Source of the DNA: Meandrina meandrites
Taxonomy: Eukaryota > Cnidaria > Anthozoa > Scleractinia > Meandrinidae
Direction of reading: 5' to 3'
Length of the DNA stretch: 64,000 nucleotides
Assembly (NCBI GenBank): GCA_963693305.1
Contig: OY855909.1
Location: 1,772,501-1,836,500, forward strand
In this document: piece after piece, positions 32,564 to 44,829 of the stretch
Layout of the letters: every line of letters starts with the position of its first letter
How positions within the stretch are numbered: the first letter of the stretch is position 1
Program-made: the position numbers and the translations under genes
Notes under the pieces: generated by a model
Databases searched by the model: none
The model's input: only the letters and a program-made list of their open reading frames with translations
What the model was told of the DNA's origin: nothing

Positions 32564-34564
32564 AATGTGTTTGACTTATCTGTAATTGAAGCTGTTTCCA
32601 GCATGATAAGCCCGCCGGGATGGAATAACAACGTCACACTAGCGTTGAATCGGTGCTAATTGGCACAAAGTTGAACATGGCTGTACAGAATTCTTTTCGA
32701 CGCACCCCTGTCCGGGCGGAAAAGAACAAGGAAAACGTTCACAAATTAGAAGCATTCTAGTAGCCTTGTAAGTGGGTCAATCAAGCCTAGCTGCAGTATA
32801 GTCTCTCGGCCTGCTAAATAAACTTTGTAAAAGTTATGGAAATTGCTGGCGTTATCTTAAAACTTCGGGGCAGAGAAAATGTACGACACGGCAGCACTCT
32901 GAACGTTACAATTACAAATTACGAGCTGTTGCGGCTGGATTAAACATTTAACTTATTATTCCGTACTTGGCCAAACGAACGAAGAAAAACTTGCTTAGTT
33001 AAATCAATACGTACTTCAACGAATAACGCCAAAACCGTCTTTCACATCCACAGAATGGCTCAGTTAAACCGTTAAACGGTGGAAATTGAAACGAAAGCTG
33101 AACGAAGCGAAAAGATATTAATTATAAGCTATAAAGAAGAGATGAGTAAACAGCGAAGACAAGATCGAAAGCGTGGACTTACCCGAAGACGGTGCACGTC
33201 GTTCGCACACAACTGTTACCAACAACGAAATGTTTGGCGCGTCCTTTGAGACTTCTTTATGTACATTAATATTCATATTCATTTCAGCTGCGATAAATCG
33301 CTTTGCTCCCTCAGTTTGAATATTTCGGGAAAGTTTTCGTGCATTGAATTATGAATATTTGACAAAAGAAAAGCACGAATTTTTAAAATTATTGATACGT
33401 CATGTTAATTTTTTTAAAGAAATTTTGGATATTTTCCAGCATTTTTAACCAAACCACCCCAGAATATATTGTGTTCGCAATAGAACGGAGAAAATATTTT
33501 AATAATTACGTTTATGTCTGTGTTTTTTTTGGTGAGGTGCATCTTCATTTTAATGCGCGGGATTCGAATATTTCGCTCGCCGGCAATGCAAGGCCTCAAA
33601 TGTAGCATAAATTAAGACCTTGCAATTGTGACGGGAAAACGGGCATGATGACCACACTAAAACATATTCATTCCTTCATTGACCATCAAATCGCACACTT
33701 CAATATCACTGGCAAAATTTTCATAGTTAACTCAAACCGTCAATAACTCGAGCCTCCCGTTAAGGTTTGAGTTAACGGAATTAAAATTCCCCTCCAGGTC
33801 ATTTTCTTACTAATTATACCTTTGCAATTGATAACTGGAACCTTTTTCGACTTCACTTAAAAGATCGAATTAACGGGATTCAACTGTAATTTCATAACGC
33901 TCATCTGGCAACCGTTTCATACAAACAGCTCAGTGCTGCTTTTTTTTACTTGATCACGTGGCAGTAAAACATACACTAAAACATACCCCAGGCTGAGAGT
34001 CGGAGAACGTCTTTGTTTTGCCCATTTGATTTTATAAATAATTCAAAACTGTGATCTAACAGTACAATTAACTCAATGCTTAATAGGACTTTAAATCATA
34101 CGTTTCCTGGTAACGTCCAGATTGATTTTTCCTCTCAGCTTCGCTAAATAGTAGCCCTCTTGTAAAAAGACGAGGAAGTTGGCCACTTGTTCAAGTCTTC
34201 CTAAAATACTAGTTTATTATCGATCGAGTTCGCTCCATGAAGTAAGGGACAAACATTGATACACTCTTTTTTATAAGAACGCGTAAAATTTGGCTGAGCC
34301 TGAGGATGTTCTTATTTTAGCTCATACATTTTCTTAAATTTTGGGGCAAATTTCAGCCTCAACGTTCTTATAAAAATGGTTCTTATTGGGTAAATTGCTA
34401 GGCCTAATTTTATGATCTTTCAAACTGAGCTAAACTGGCGAATAAACTGTGCCGAGCGAGTCGAAGTAGTCATTCCTAGACCCTCCTGACCAATAGTTCT
34501 TCAGTGATTTGTGCGCTTTTATGAGAAATACTACTGGAAGAAAACATATTCTCGTGTGGATGTT
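32564..34564. other. Non-coding stretch
   Basis: No gene seen. A GAGTTAACGG motif near 33770 and AATTAACGGG near 33870 hint at a decayed repeat but cannot be closed into a clear element. Confidence 0.4.
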
Positions 34565-34572
34565 GTTAGAAA

Positions 34573-35004
34573 CCCGGGGGGGGGGGGTACTTGACAGAAT
34601 CTCAGGTAGGGAGGTGCGGCCCGGCCGCCCAAACCCTGACCCTGTTTAAGACACGAATCTCTGATTTTCCTACCCTGTTTAAGACAGAATGCCAATTTTT
34701 GCCGTGATACCCTGTCTAAGACATTTGTTGTAGCATAACCAATCGGGAATTAAGCTTGGTATCAATACCGAAGTCAATGGAAGTCAACACTAAGGAAGAC
34801 CTCAGCTTGTGGCTAAGTTCCTAGAAAATAAACATACTTGCTTATCCTGTTTAAGGCATTGGTCCATGTAAAGATACCCCGTTTAAGACAAAAAGGGGCG
34901 AAATAGATACCCCGTTCAAGACAAAAATCCTGAAAACCATACCCTGTCGGGCCGCACGTCCCCGTTAAGCCCTTATAAGGGAGTGCCCCCCCCCCCCTCC
35001 CGGG
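34573..35004. mobile_element. hAT-like MITE, TSD GTTAGAAA
   Basis: An exact 8-bp duplication GTTAGAAA flanks it at 34565-34572 and 35005-35012. The ends are CCCGGG followed by a G run and its complement. The interior carries repeated CCCTGTTTAAGACA / CCCCGTTTAAGACA motifs in both halves. An 8-bp duplication supports hAT. No ORF. Confidence 0.9.
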
Positions 35005-35012
35005 GTTAGAAA

Positions 35013-35480
35013 TCTGTGCGGCGAACTTTAATTTGTAAAAGCGCCAACAAACAGCAAAGCGCACTGACTAGAAAGCTCAATGCACTTTCATAGTACCGTA
35101 AAATCCGGGTGATAAGCTATCGGCGGGGGGAGGGATGGGATGTTCTAGTGGGCAAGGACTCTTCTCCAACGTCCGGTTACTTTGATCTGATCTGGAACAA
35201 CACGGCATCGCATGACTCTGCGAACAAGTAAATTTGCTGCAAATGGCGGAAGCATGACATTACGAACAAAAACGGGAATTAAGTCAATTTATTCAAATAA
35301 AGTATAATTAGCTATAAATGAAACGATACAATTACCACAATGTTGCTATAATGTATATAACTGCGTAGACTCTAAAACTTCGCGTGTCGAGAAGACTAAT
35401 TCCTACTCCTTTTGTCTGAATCATGTCCTAACGCTTATATTAGTAATTTCAAAGCTTTTCACACAACTTTCTCTGTTTGA
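35013..35480. other. Non-coding stretch
   Basis: No gene. TAGTACCGTAAAATCCGGGT at 35091 resembles the TACCGTAATG terminus of the next element and may be a fragment of a related repeat. Confidence 0.35.
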
Positions 35481-35486
35481 GAGGTA

Positions 35487-35871
35487 CCGTAATGATTCGA
35501 TTTAGCGCCCGGGGCGCTTATTTACTTTTGGCACCTCAAGGGAGGGCGCTTATTCAAGACAGGGCGCTTATTTAATTTTTTGAGAAACAACCAAATGTTC
35601 AAAACAAATCTTAAATAAATAATAAAATAACTAACAATAACAGAAACTGTAACAGTAACAAATTCTTGAAAGTTTTTTGCAGTCAATATATGCATGCACG
35701 GTGTGGTGAATGTTCATGAGTTTATCTACGGTAACTAGCAATAACAAAACTGTAAGAATGGGGGCGCTTATTGGAATAGGGGCGCTTATTGACAAAAGCA
35801 CATTCGAAGGTGGGCGCTTATTTGGAAGGGGGCGCTTATTGGAAGGAGGGCGCTAGATCGAATCATTACGG
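35487..35871. mobile_element. Mariner-like MITE with GGGCGCTTATT repeats, TSD TA
   Basis: The ends CCGTAATGATTCGAT and the complement of ATCGAATCATTACGG are perfect inverted repeats flanked by TA on both sides. GGGCGCTTATT occurs many times near both ends in the same orientation. About 385 bp, non-coding. The TA target fits Tc1/mariner. Confidence 0.88.
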
Positions 35872-36264
35872 TATTTAAATTTGCTCCTCGCTCCTACAGG
35901 TATCTTTGACCTACTGTAGCACTCTGCTCTGTTTTATTCTGGTTTAGAACTCTGGTTTAGTTCTTTTCGTCCCAGTTGTCATCACAGGAAGTGCCCTCTT
36001 AGCGTCATCCCCGTTAATTTTATACTTTGGAAATATTACTTTCCCAGTGACGTCATAAGGTCAATAACCACGACAAATGACAAATGACACTGAGAAGGTA
36101 ATACTGTATTATTTTCTATTTTTATTACCTATTAAAACACGAATTGCACAAGTATTAATTTACTATTTTACTACCACTATATGGTACCGTAAGTGTTTGA
36201 ACGAGGTTGAGTCATTTGAAGCGCAAAACCGGAGTAAAGAAGTAAATATAGCAGGGCATCAGTG

Positions 36265-36729
36265 AGGGGGACATTGGGGTTTGCGGTATTGCGGTATTGG
36301 CCAATTTTTCATGCGGTATTTCGGTAATTTTAATCTTGAATTGCGGTATTGCGGTATTCTCCAAACCTGCGGGATGCGTTTTCTTTACGTTTTGGTCGAC
36401 GATATTCGGTATAAAAACGTATCCTTCACTTTTTTCCGACCATTTATAGCCGTTTTCGGTCGTTTCGGAAGCACCCTAAAACGGCCTTATTTTGTCACAC
36501 ATTTTAATCTACAATTTGACTGTTTTAACAACCCGTTTAAGGCCGTGCCATTGTTTCCTCGGTCCCACCGCTCGTTTTTGCCTCTATTTTTGCCCTCCCG
36601 TCAACGAATCCACCAGCTATGCAGGCTTACTATAAAATTGCGGTATTTTCCGATTTATTTTGCGGTATTGCGGTATTTGTCGAATTTTTTTGCGGCAATG
36701 CGGTGTTCAGCAACCCCCAATGTCCCCCT
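36265..36729. mobile_element. hAT-like MITE, TSD CATCAGTG, GCGGTATT repeats
   Basis: An exact 8-bp CATCAGTG flanks it at 36257-36264 and 36730-36737. The terminal inverted repeat is AGGGGGACATTGGGG. TGCGGTATTGCGGTATT repeats occur sub-terminally at both ends in the same orientation. The open frames across it are by-products. Confidence 0.92.
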
Positions 36730-36737
36730 CATCAGTG

Positions 36738-37560
36738 TGCCCAGAAACGAAACCTGTTGACTTCTAATATGACGTACAAATTAGGTGACGTTGATCTTTT
36801 GTGGAAAAGAAACCGTCTTTATTATAAATTGAAGGGTTTGGATTAGGGGAGCTTGAATCTCGGGTATCAATTAACTTTTGCAGATTTCACCTTGAAACGC
36901 GTCATTTTTCTGCTGACAGTTAAAATGTTGACCAACCCTGTAAAATGATAATTGCATTTCCGATATCTCTCAGCGCACTTCAGTTTATCTGCACAGGTGA
37001 TAATTTCTCTCTCTCTCGCATCTGTTCGTCTTCCGCGTCCTATTCATTTTGGACAGAAATAAGCTAGATGTGCACAAGCGTAACAACTTAATAAACACAG
37101 GGATGGTTGCGTGAGGAAGTCACGACGGAGAATGAGCGACAACTAATTTTTCAGGGCTTATTTTTTCAAATGCGCCGTCCTTGACGTAGAGGTTGAGCAT
37201 GTTCGTAAGCTTATCACGTAAAATAGCATGACCATTTAACCTCTTGGGCGTGGAAAGCATAAGAATTTAGCATCAGCCAAAATTTGATCTAAGCTGCGAA
37301 ATGAGATCCATGACAATTTTACGTGAAGGAATTTTTTCCCTTTCGAAAAGCAATAAAAAGTAGAGATCCCCTTGACCAGTGTCACTCTAACTCTTCCGGT
37401 GGTCGCGCAAACTGAAAACAACGCGGGGAAACTCAGATCAGCGGACCCAAGAATACACGGTATCGTACTGTACGCACTTCTTGTCTTTTAGTCGAATTAA
37501 TTTACCCAGCTGAGATTGATATGGTTCTTTAGGCAGCTGATATGGATGTTTATCGCAAAC
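36738..37560. other. Non-coding stretch
   Basis: No recognised gene or repeat ends. Confidence 0.35.
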
Positions 37561-37568
37561 TTTGATAA

Positions 37569-37880
37569 CTTCTAACATGTTGTAAGCTCATCTAAATTAT
37601 GTAACAACATTCTTGGCTTGATTTTGTTGAGGTGATCGGGTGAAAACCGATACAAATTTCCGTCAATTGCTTCATTTGTCTCGGTTGCTGTAGATAGTGC
37701 ATGCCGGACAACTAAGGAAAACTTCGTCGGAATCAAAGCTGTTGTTTGAAAATTATTTTCAGAAAGACAAATGAAAAAATTGAAATGATGTGTGCTTAAG
37801 ACACCCAGCAGCTTGGTTTCTGCACACTGTTCCGGTGTCAACTCGCGAGATCCGATTGCGTAGATTTCCTTTCTTTCGAC
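37569..37880 (-). CDS. Hypothetical protein fragment or terminal exon
   Basis: An open minus-strand frame runs from the boundary of the repeat at about 37883 to a stop near 37570, reading ERKEIYAIGSRELTPEQCAE, then LLGVLSTHHFNFFICLSENN, and NLYRFSPDHLNKIKPRMLLH. The composition looks protein-like and not low-complexity, but I recognise no family. It may be a decayed terminal exon or an ORF fragment. No start codon or confident splice acceptor is placed. Confidence 0.3.
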
Positions 37881-37882
37881 GG

Positions 37883-38245
37883 AAGAAACGACAAAAAACT
37901 AATATGCTCCGATTTTACACGTGTCTTTTTCCAGACCAATTTGCTGTTTTGCCACATTTGTCAGTTTGAAAATGAAAACAATTCACGCAACTACAATGTT
38001 CGAAATATAAGCGAAGGTCTTGCCTCGACAACCCCCGTCACACCCGCGTTCAGAACGCGTCGAAGTGCGGGCGAAGTCTGCCAGTACTCAAACACAAATT
38101 ATAACTACGCGTTTCTCTCCCACTTACCAACATCACCTGGCAACAACTGTCTTGACTTACAAAGACTTTACTTTTTTTTGTTATTTGAATTTGTTGTTAT
38201 TAAATTTTTGTAGTTAGTTAGATAGGTAGATAGTCCAGTAACTTG

Positions 38246-38288
<43 letters not shown>

Positions 38289-38338
38289 TTATCTTAATTC
38301 CGTGATAAATGACCTGAAATCGGCATGAAATGGATTTG
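37883..38338 (+). repeat. Duplicated block A, copy 1 (retroelement-like tail)
   Basis: 456 bp repeated at 39212-39668 with a single length difference in a T run. It contains an A/T-rich end with ATAAATAAAG followed by TTATC repeats, like the 3' end of a truncated non-LTR element. An open frame inside (PAFRTRRSAGEVCQYSN) is identical in both copies. Confidence 0.9.
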
Positions 38339-38526
38339 CACCCTCCCCCCTCCCCCCAGCCGAAGTGGGGTAAGCTTCCGGTCGTCTAAAAATACCGGCA
38401 AGTAAGAAGAAAGTAGTATATATCTAAGCAAACTGTATACAAGTTCACGGACCTTAAAAAGCATATTCCGCAGCACTTCGTAACGTCTTATATTTTATCA
38501 TGTTTATTTTCAGAAAGGTGCAAATT

Positions 38527-39575
38527 ATGGCGTCGTCTTCGATGAAGTTTTGTCTCATCGTAGCCTTTATTATCTTTGCAAAATGTGCAATTATTGGAGT
38601 TGGATATCCAGTGGTGAACAAGGTAAGTCCTCGACTGTCGTTTTATTACTTGCTTACAATTTGCTTACTTATTATTATAAACAACAACGACAGCAATTTC
38701 ATTTGCATTCCCATTTCCATATATGGTATTGCATCTTTCGGGAAGAGACTCCCGTAAACTCTTCTATAGATCACCACAAGAAGTGTCCTCGGTAATTGCC
38801 ACCGAATCAGATGGCTCATACTTACATCACACACAGAAAAGTTAAGGCGTATACTTAGCTCTTGCAATATTAATGACGGCAGCATAATTAACTATGGAGA
38901 CAAAAGAAGTAACTGTCTCATTCCTAAATTTGTCAGCCAACTGAACAGCGCGAAGTGGGGAGAGAGATTATCTGTGATTATCTCATTCCAGTTTGGGTGA
39001 GTACCCTCTCTGTAAGTTTACATCATCAAACTCGGTTAGCTTAAATCTTTTGCAAGCTTCCTTTCACTTCTAGTATATCCTGGTGGAAATATTTGATACT
39101 AGATTTTTGCTACTGGGTCTAGGTTTTTACTATTTTTCCTGGTCCCACCTTCGCTTTTTTAACGAATGCATCAATGTTGATTCATTTTTGGTTCTGATTT
39201 TATCTTATCTTAAGAAACGACAAAAAACTAATATGCTCCGATTTTACACGTGTCTTTTTCCAGACCAATTTGCTGTTTTGCCACATTTGTCAGTTTGAAA
39301 ATGAAAACAATTCACGCAACTACAATGTTCGAAATATAAGCGAAGGTCTTGCCTCGACAACCCCCGTCACACCCGCGTTCAGAACGCGTCGAAGTGCGGG
39401 CGAAGTCTGCCAGTACTCAAACACAAATTATAACTACGCGTTTCTCTCCCACTTACCAACATCACCTGGCAACAACTGTCTTGACTTACAAAGACTTTAC
39501 TTTTTTTTTGTTATTTGAATTTGTTGTTATTAAATTTTTGTAGTTAGTTAGATAGGTAGATAGTCCAGTAACTTG

Positions 39576-39618
<43 letters not shown>

Positions 39619-42600
39619 TTATCTTAATTCCGTGATAAATGACCTGAAATCGGCATGAAATGGATTTGTTTTATTACTTGCTTACAATTTGCTTACTTAT
39701 TATTATAAACAACAACGACAGCAATTTCATTTGCATTCCCATTTCCATATATGGTATTGCATCTTTCGGGAAGAGACTCCCGTAAACTCTTCTATAGATC
39801 ACCACAAGAAGTGTCCTCGGTAATTGCCACCGAATCAGATGGCTCATACTTACATCACACACAGAAAAGTTAAGGCGTATACTTAGCTCTTGCAATATTA
39901 ATGACGGCAGCATAATTAACTATGGAGACAAAAGAAGTAACTGTCTCATTCCTAAATTTGTCAGCCAACTGAACAGCGCGAAGTGGGGAGAGAGATTATC
40001 TGTGATTATCTCATTCCAGTTTGGGTGAGTACCCTCTCTGTAAGTTTACATCATCAAACTCGGTTAGCTTAAATCTTTTGCAAGCTTCCTTTCACTTCTA
40101 GTATATCCTGGTGGAAATATTTGATACTAGATTTTTGCTACTGGGTCTAGGTTTTTACTATTTTTCCTGGTCCCACCTTCGCTTTTTTAACGAATGCATC
40201 AATGTTGATTCATTTTTGGTTCTGATTTTAATTTTTCATTCTTACAGGTTGGCTCAGGTGGTTGCGATATACAGGTTTGTAACTTAAACTAGGGCGGTTT
40301 TCACTTAAGTGTCGAAAATAATTCGCGTTCCTTTTGGTTTTGCATTACTAAGCTTAGTGATTGGTTTAAAAAATCCTGGGCCACTATCTCAACCAATCAG
40401 AAATAAGACAAAAGCCAATCGCGAGTTGCCTACTCACGTTTTCCCGCGCTTTGTGGCGGCTACATGCATTTGCTTGGTATTTTGATTGGTTCACTGGATT
40501 GTCTGTGTCCTTTGTGATTGGCCAGATTGATTACTTTATTTTTTGCAATGACACTTGATGGAAAATCGTTTTATCAGAAAAATAACTTTAAGTAAGCACA
40601 TTTGATGATCATAATGTTTTGATCCTAACTGCTTTTACTGGCGTTTCGTGATGTTAATTGGACTCTTGTTGTAAGTGGAAACCACGGTTCAACAATAGCG
40701 TCTTCTTCCCCTTTTTAACAAATGTAGAAATCAGTTACTGCGCCTATACCAAACTAACAAATCTTCTTTCTTTCCAGGCGCTCACAACATACCAGTCAAA
40801 GCTTGAGGAACTCACTCAAGATATAGATAGACTCATAAATGTAAGAAATACAATTCTTGTATCAAAATATTTTATCGTTGTAACATCTCCAGAAAAACGA
40901 AACGTTCAGGGACGGATATTTGGAGAGAGTGGATGCTGTTTTAAATCTATGTCAGACAACCGAAACTGTAAAACTGTGGGGAAGAACATGCCGCCAAACC
41001 ACACCCCCCCCCCCCTCCACCCAACCATCCCACTCCCTCCCTCCCTCCCTCCCTCCCTCCCTCCCTCCCTCCCCCCCCCACCCAACCATCCCACCCCCTC
41101 CCCCCCCCCCCCCCCCCCCCCCATGGATACCTTGCGATGACTTTAAATCCTCACTGAAGATTTCACCAGGTCTTGCTTTTTATTCTGAGAGACTGGCGCT
41201 ATCCATTAGATTGTAATTTATCTGTTGGATAATACTATCGTCGACCCGAGTCCAGCTACAAACATGACACAATGTTTATGAATTATAAACTATATAACAT
41301 CACGACAAGAATTTTAAGTGATACACAGCCAAAGTAGCCTAAATGCGACAAAAACGAATGAAGAAATAAATCGAATCCTTATTTAATTTCAACTTACTAC
41401 ATACAAAAATATATTTTAGGAAGAACGGAGGAAAGGATTTGGCTTTTACGACCTTCAGGTATGTACTTTCACTAAGTCCCGCGTTTTCTGCAAGCGGTTT
41501 TTTATTTTTTTATTTTTTTTATTGAGTGACCTTTACTCTACGTTACTCATTTCACTTCCTTGAAAGGCTTGATTAAAACCCAGTGAAATGCAAGCGCCAA
41601 ACTAAGGAAGATTTTTTTTCTTCTAGGAGTTAACAACAATCCAGTTTAGGCTTACAGAGCTCATTCAAGAAGTGGAAAGACTCATGAATGTAAGACAGCG
41701 AGCAAGTCTTGTTATGCATATCAATAAGTGAACCCTAGCGAACTGTTAAAAGTGACAGAAATAACGAAATTAATGAAAAAAATACTCACTTAGATTCCAA
41801 CTTTACTTTTAGGTAGAAGAGGACGGCTCCTCCATAGGATCTGGCAGCGGCCTGTTCCAGGTAGGAAAAACTTTCAAGTTTTTAGTTGAATGCAGTTATT
41901 GTCTTATTAACATGAAATGAAGTGACCATAATAATTACTAGGAAAGCTCTAATTCTTAGACGCTACAATCACTTTCACACCCTCATTCATTCATTCATTC
42001 ATTCATTCGCTTGTTCGTTCGTTCGTCTCTTCGTGCGTTCGTTTGTCCGTCCGTCCGTTCGGTCGGTCGTCGGCCGATCGTTCGTTCGTTCGTACGTACG
42101 TACACGTACGTACATACGCACGTTTATTCGTTCGTTCGTTCTTTCGTCTGTTCGTCCTTTCTTTCTTTCATTCATTTTTCTTGCCGCGTGCTTCATAATT
42201 TGATAGACGTCACAACATGATTGACTATACACTAATGACGAAAAACATCTTAATTAACTTGCAACTGACATTTTTAGGAAGAAAAAGAGGACGGATCAGC
42301 GGCCCCTTGCAACCCACAGGTTTGATTTAATTGTATATTGTTTCCTGTTAAAAAGTCTTAAAGCACGATAGAGACCCTGCCAGGTTGAATTCCGACAAGC
42401 CACATGGCCCAAAAAGTTGCGAAAGCATGTATGAAATGAAATCGCGACATGTTGGCATCTTTTCGACAATTTGTTTCGATTTCCAACAGTGGGCATAAAG
42501 TATTGATACAACAGTGACAATTAATGTATGTTCCAAAATTCAGCCAAGTGAGACGAGATCCCCCCACCTCCTATAGAGGCCAACACTAACCACCACCACC

Positions 42601-44614
42601 CTCTCGGTAGTGTTTTACAACTCGATCACACTCTGATCCTTGAATAGCATGTACTCGCGTTTTTTAAGCTAGTGAAACTACATAGGGTTTAAATATTCGT
42701 CGTTTTCTCCACTCCTTAACAAGGAACACAACACGTATTTTACTCTTTTTATATATGTACAAAAATAAAGAAGACCCTGGCTGGCTACATGAAACTAATA
42801 AATGGAACTTCTTTTCCTGCAGGTGCTAGCAGTGATACGGTCAAAGCTTAACGAATTGGCTCAAGAAGTGAAAAGACTCGTCAATGTAAGAAAATCCAAG
42901 TCTCATTATGTATTGATTAACTAACCACTTCTTATCGATTAAGTCTACGTTTGAGCACAATTCGCGAGTTTTCTCACGTGCCAGTAACATGAAGCGACTA
43001 GGAAAAGTCTTCTTCCACTCCGAGCATTTAATTCGCTAGTACGCATCTACATTGTGTACACCTGGTTGAACATAGGCACTGTGAGAGTAAAATGTCTTGC
43101 CCAAGTTGAGTTATCGTTTATAAAGTAAAAACGAACACACCAGTATGTAAGCGCGTAGGATAAGCCCGTAACAGAAAGTCACACGTGTTAATAATGCAAG
43201 TTTGTAAGTTTTGCCTGTAAAATAGCAAGATCGACTGTAATGTAGTGTAAGATAGTGTATGTGTTTACAATAAAGCATTAAAAAATTGTCTTGCCCAAGA
43301 CCACAACACAATGACCACTGCCAGGGCTCGAACTAGGACTGCTCAATACGGAGTGTAACGCACTATTTTAGGTCACCGTGCGCCAAGGCCTTTTTTATTG
43401 AACCAATCTCACCACTCAAACGATCAAGATTTTCCCCAACACTGCTACCAAAATAGCCAAAGACTTACTGAAAATGAAACTGCCACTAACATACTTTCGT
43501 TTTCCTTCGTATTGCAGGTTCCAGCACCTACTGTCGACCACACTACAGACTCTTTAATAGGTATTTTTACTAAAATACGAAAACTAGCGCGAACAAAATT
43601 TACATAGTAGTGACTTTCTCATAATTAAATTGCTTGTTATGTAGGTGAATAAAGCGACACAGTGCAGGCTTACATGTAGTACTCTCTGCATGCAAATACC
43701 CGTATTTTACGTACATTTTTACGTTCATAATTTATTTGTCAGTTTAATTCTTTTCCAAATTCAAGGTTGACAATAGATAGCTCTTTTTAGCGTTTTGAGT
43801 GTTTTTTTTTGCAATCTGACAATGAAAAAAGGATCTGGCTGTTAAAAAAATAGATGACAGTTTGAAACGATCCGTGTTATGATCCGTCTTTCCTTCAAAC
43901 AGTAGTGTGGCATGCAGCTCTCTTCAGCTTGTGGTTTCACTGGTCTTCTAGTTTAGCGGTTGCTATTGTTTTGGGATCAGGGGCATTGTTCCTGTTGATT
44001 GTTTTATTGTTCTCTCGAGGGATAGCAAGCCATTCATGAAAGACTGTTTGCGCTGCTCCCTTGACGTTTGACTATGACTACCTGACATAAACATGTTCCA
44101 AACCGGTCTTTTTTAATGAATGTTCTTCTTTTAAACAGATCAAGTATGTCCACACGGCTGGGCTCATCATGGACGTTCGTGCTTCTACATCATCGATACT
44201 CCGACCCTGAAGTGGAGGAAAGCTCGTACAATGTGCCAGCAACTGGGTGGAGATCTCGCCAAAATCACAACGTCCAGTGAAAATCAATTCGTCTACGACC
44301 TTCTTCGCAAGCAGAAAACAGTCACGCACTACGGAGTGTGGATAGGGCTTCACCGAAAGGCAGATAACAAGTTTTACTGGGTGGATGACACTCCTCTGAC
44401 GGGCTACACAGCTTGGGGGTCAGGTGAACCGAACAACTCGCCTTCACATGGAGGAGAGAATTGCGTCCACAAGATTGGATACAAACGAAACTGGCCTTTT
44501 AACGCAGGGGAATGGAACGATGTTCCTTGCAACTTGTCTGGCATCGTTCCTTCAGACATTGCTCCAGTTGTTCTTTGTCAGAAAAAAATTGTCACAGACA
44601 TTTTATCGTTTTAA
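38527..44614 (+). CDS. Secreted C-type lectin with modular coiled-coil neck
   Basis: Ten coding exons, all with GT-AG borders: 38527-38622, 40248-40274, 40778-40840, 41420-41458, 41627-41689, 41813-41860, 42278-42319, 42823-42885, 43518-43560, 44139-44614. They join to 960 nt (319 aa). Residues 1-26 form a signal peptide. Residues 42-62, 76-96 and 127-147 are three related coils, each coded by a 63-nt phase-0 exon. The CTLD (about 162-319) has C165/C176, C194/C308 and C270/C292, EPN at 258-260 (mannose-type specificity) and WND at 287-289 (calcium binding). Predicted to be a calcium-dependent sugar-binding, oligomerising secreted protein, perhaps in microbe or symbiont recognition (inference). 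All exons up to 42823-42885 are multiples of three, so skipping would keep frame. A splice acceptor-like CAG at 38511-38513 may mark a 5' UTR intron. Confidence 0.88.
38641..39202 (+). repeat. Duplicated block B, copy 1 (lectin intron 1)
   Basis: 562 bp repeated at 39669-40230 without visible change. It starts 18 bp after the exon 1 donor. The junction to block A copy 2 is TCTTATCTTA. Confidence 0.92.
39212..40230 (+). repeat. Duplicated blocks A2+B2 (lectin intron 1)
   Basis: A2 (39212-39668) and B2 (39669-40230) are directly joined, whereas A1 and B1 are separated by 302 bp (38339-38640) holding the presumed promoter and exon 1. So the second unit looks like a tandem copy that lacks exon 1. 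Confidence 0.9.
40290..40570. repeat. Dispersed repeat in lectin intron 2
   Basis: CCAATCAG / ATTGGTT / CCAATCGCGAG motifs are arranged in both orientations, resembling foldback elements. The ends cannot be paired precisely. Non-coding. Confidence 0.35.
41002..41123 (+). repeat. C-rich low-complexity tract
   Basis: Poly-C and CCCT repeats with two CACCCAACCATCCCAC copies, in lectin intron 3. The proline-rich open frames across it are artefacts of composition. Confidence 0.95.
41985..42175 (+). repeat. TTCG/TTCA tetranucleotide tract
   Basis: ATTC, GTTC, GTCC and GTAC tetranucleotides grade into each other over about 190 bp in lectin intron 6. CpG-rich and probably variable in length. The open frames are artefacts. 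Confidence 0.95.
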
Positions 44615-44823
44615 TTTAGTGATAAAGAAGCCAGTTCACTTCTGTATCTGTTAGACCATAGTTAACTATGGTTAGACAAAAGACTACTACACTCAGTGGT
44701 TTGACTTCAGTATTCACTCGTAATCTCAGTTATCGTAAGCCATAAAAGTTCAAGAAAAAAAACTGGATATTATAAAAAGCCTTAGGATCTGTAATTTGCT
44801 AGGGCGGAGCTTTAAGAAAAATG

Positions 44824-44829
44824 AATAAA
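44824..44829 (+). terminator. Polyadenylation signal for the lectin gene
   Basis: AATAAA lies 210 bp after the lectin stop codon and is the first canonical signal downstream of it. Confidence 0.6.

Noticed and set aside
40658..41140. 160-codon proline-rich open frame
   Set aside because: It spans a real lectin exon, its introns and a poly-C tract. The correct model uses only 40778-40840 here.
41922..42232. Arg/Ser/Phe-rich open frames on both strands
   Set aside because: They are translations of a TTCG/TTCA tetranucleotide tract.
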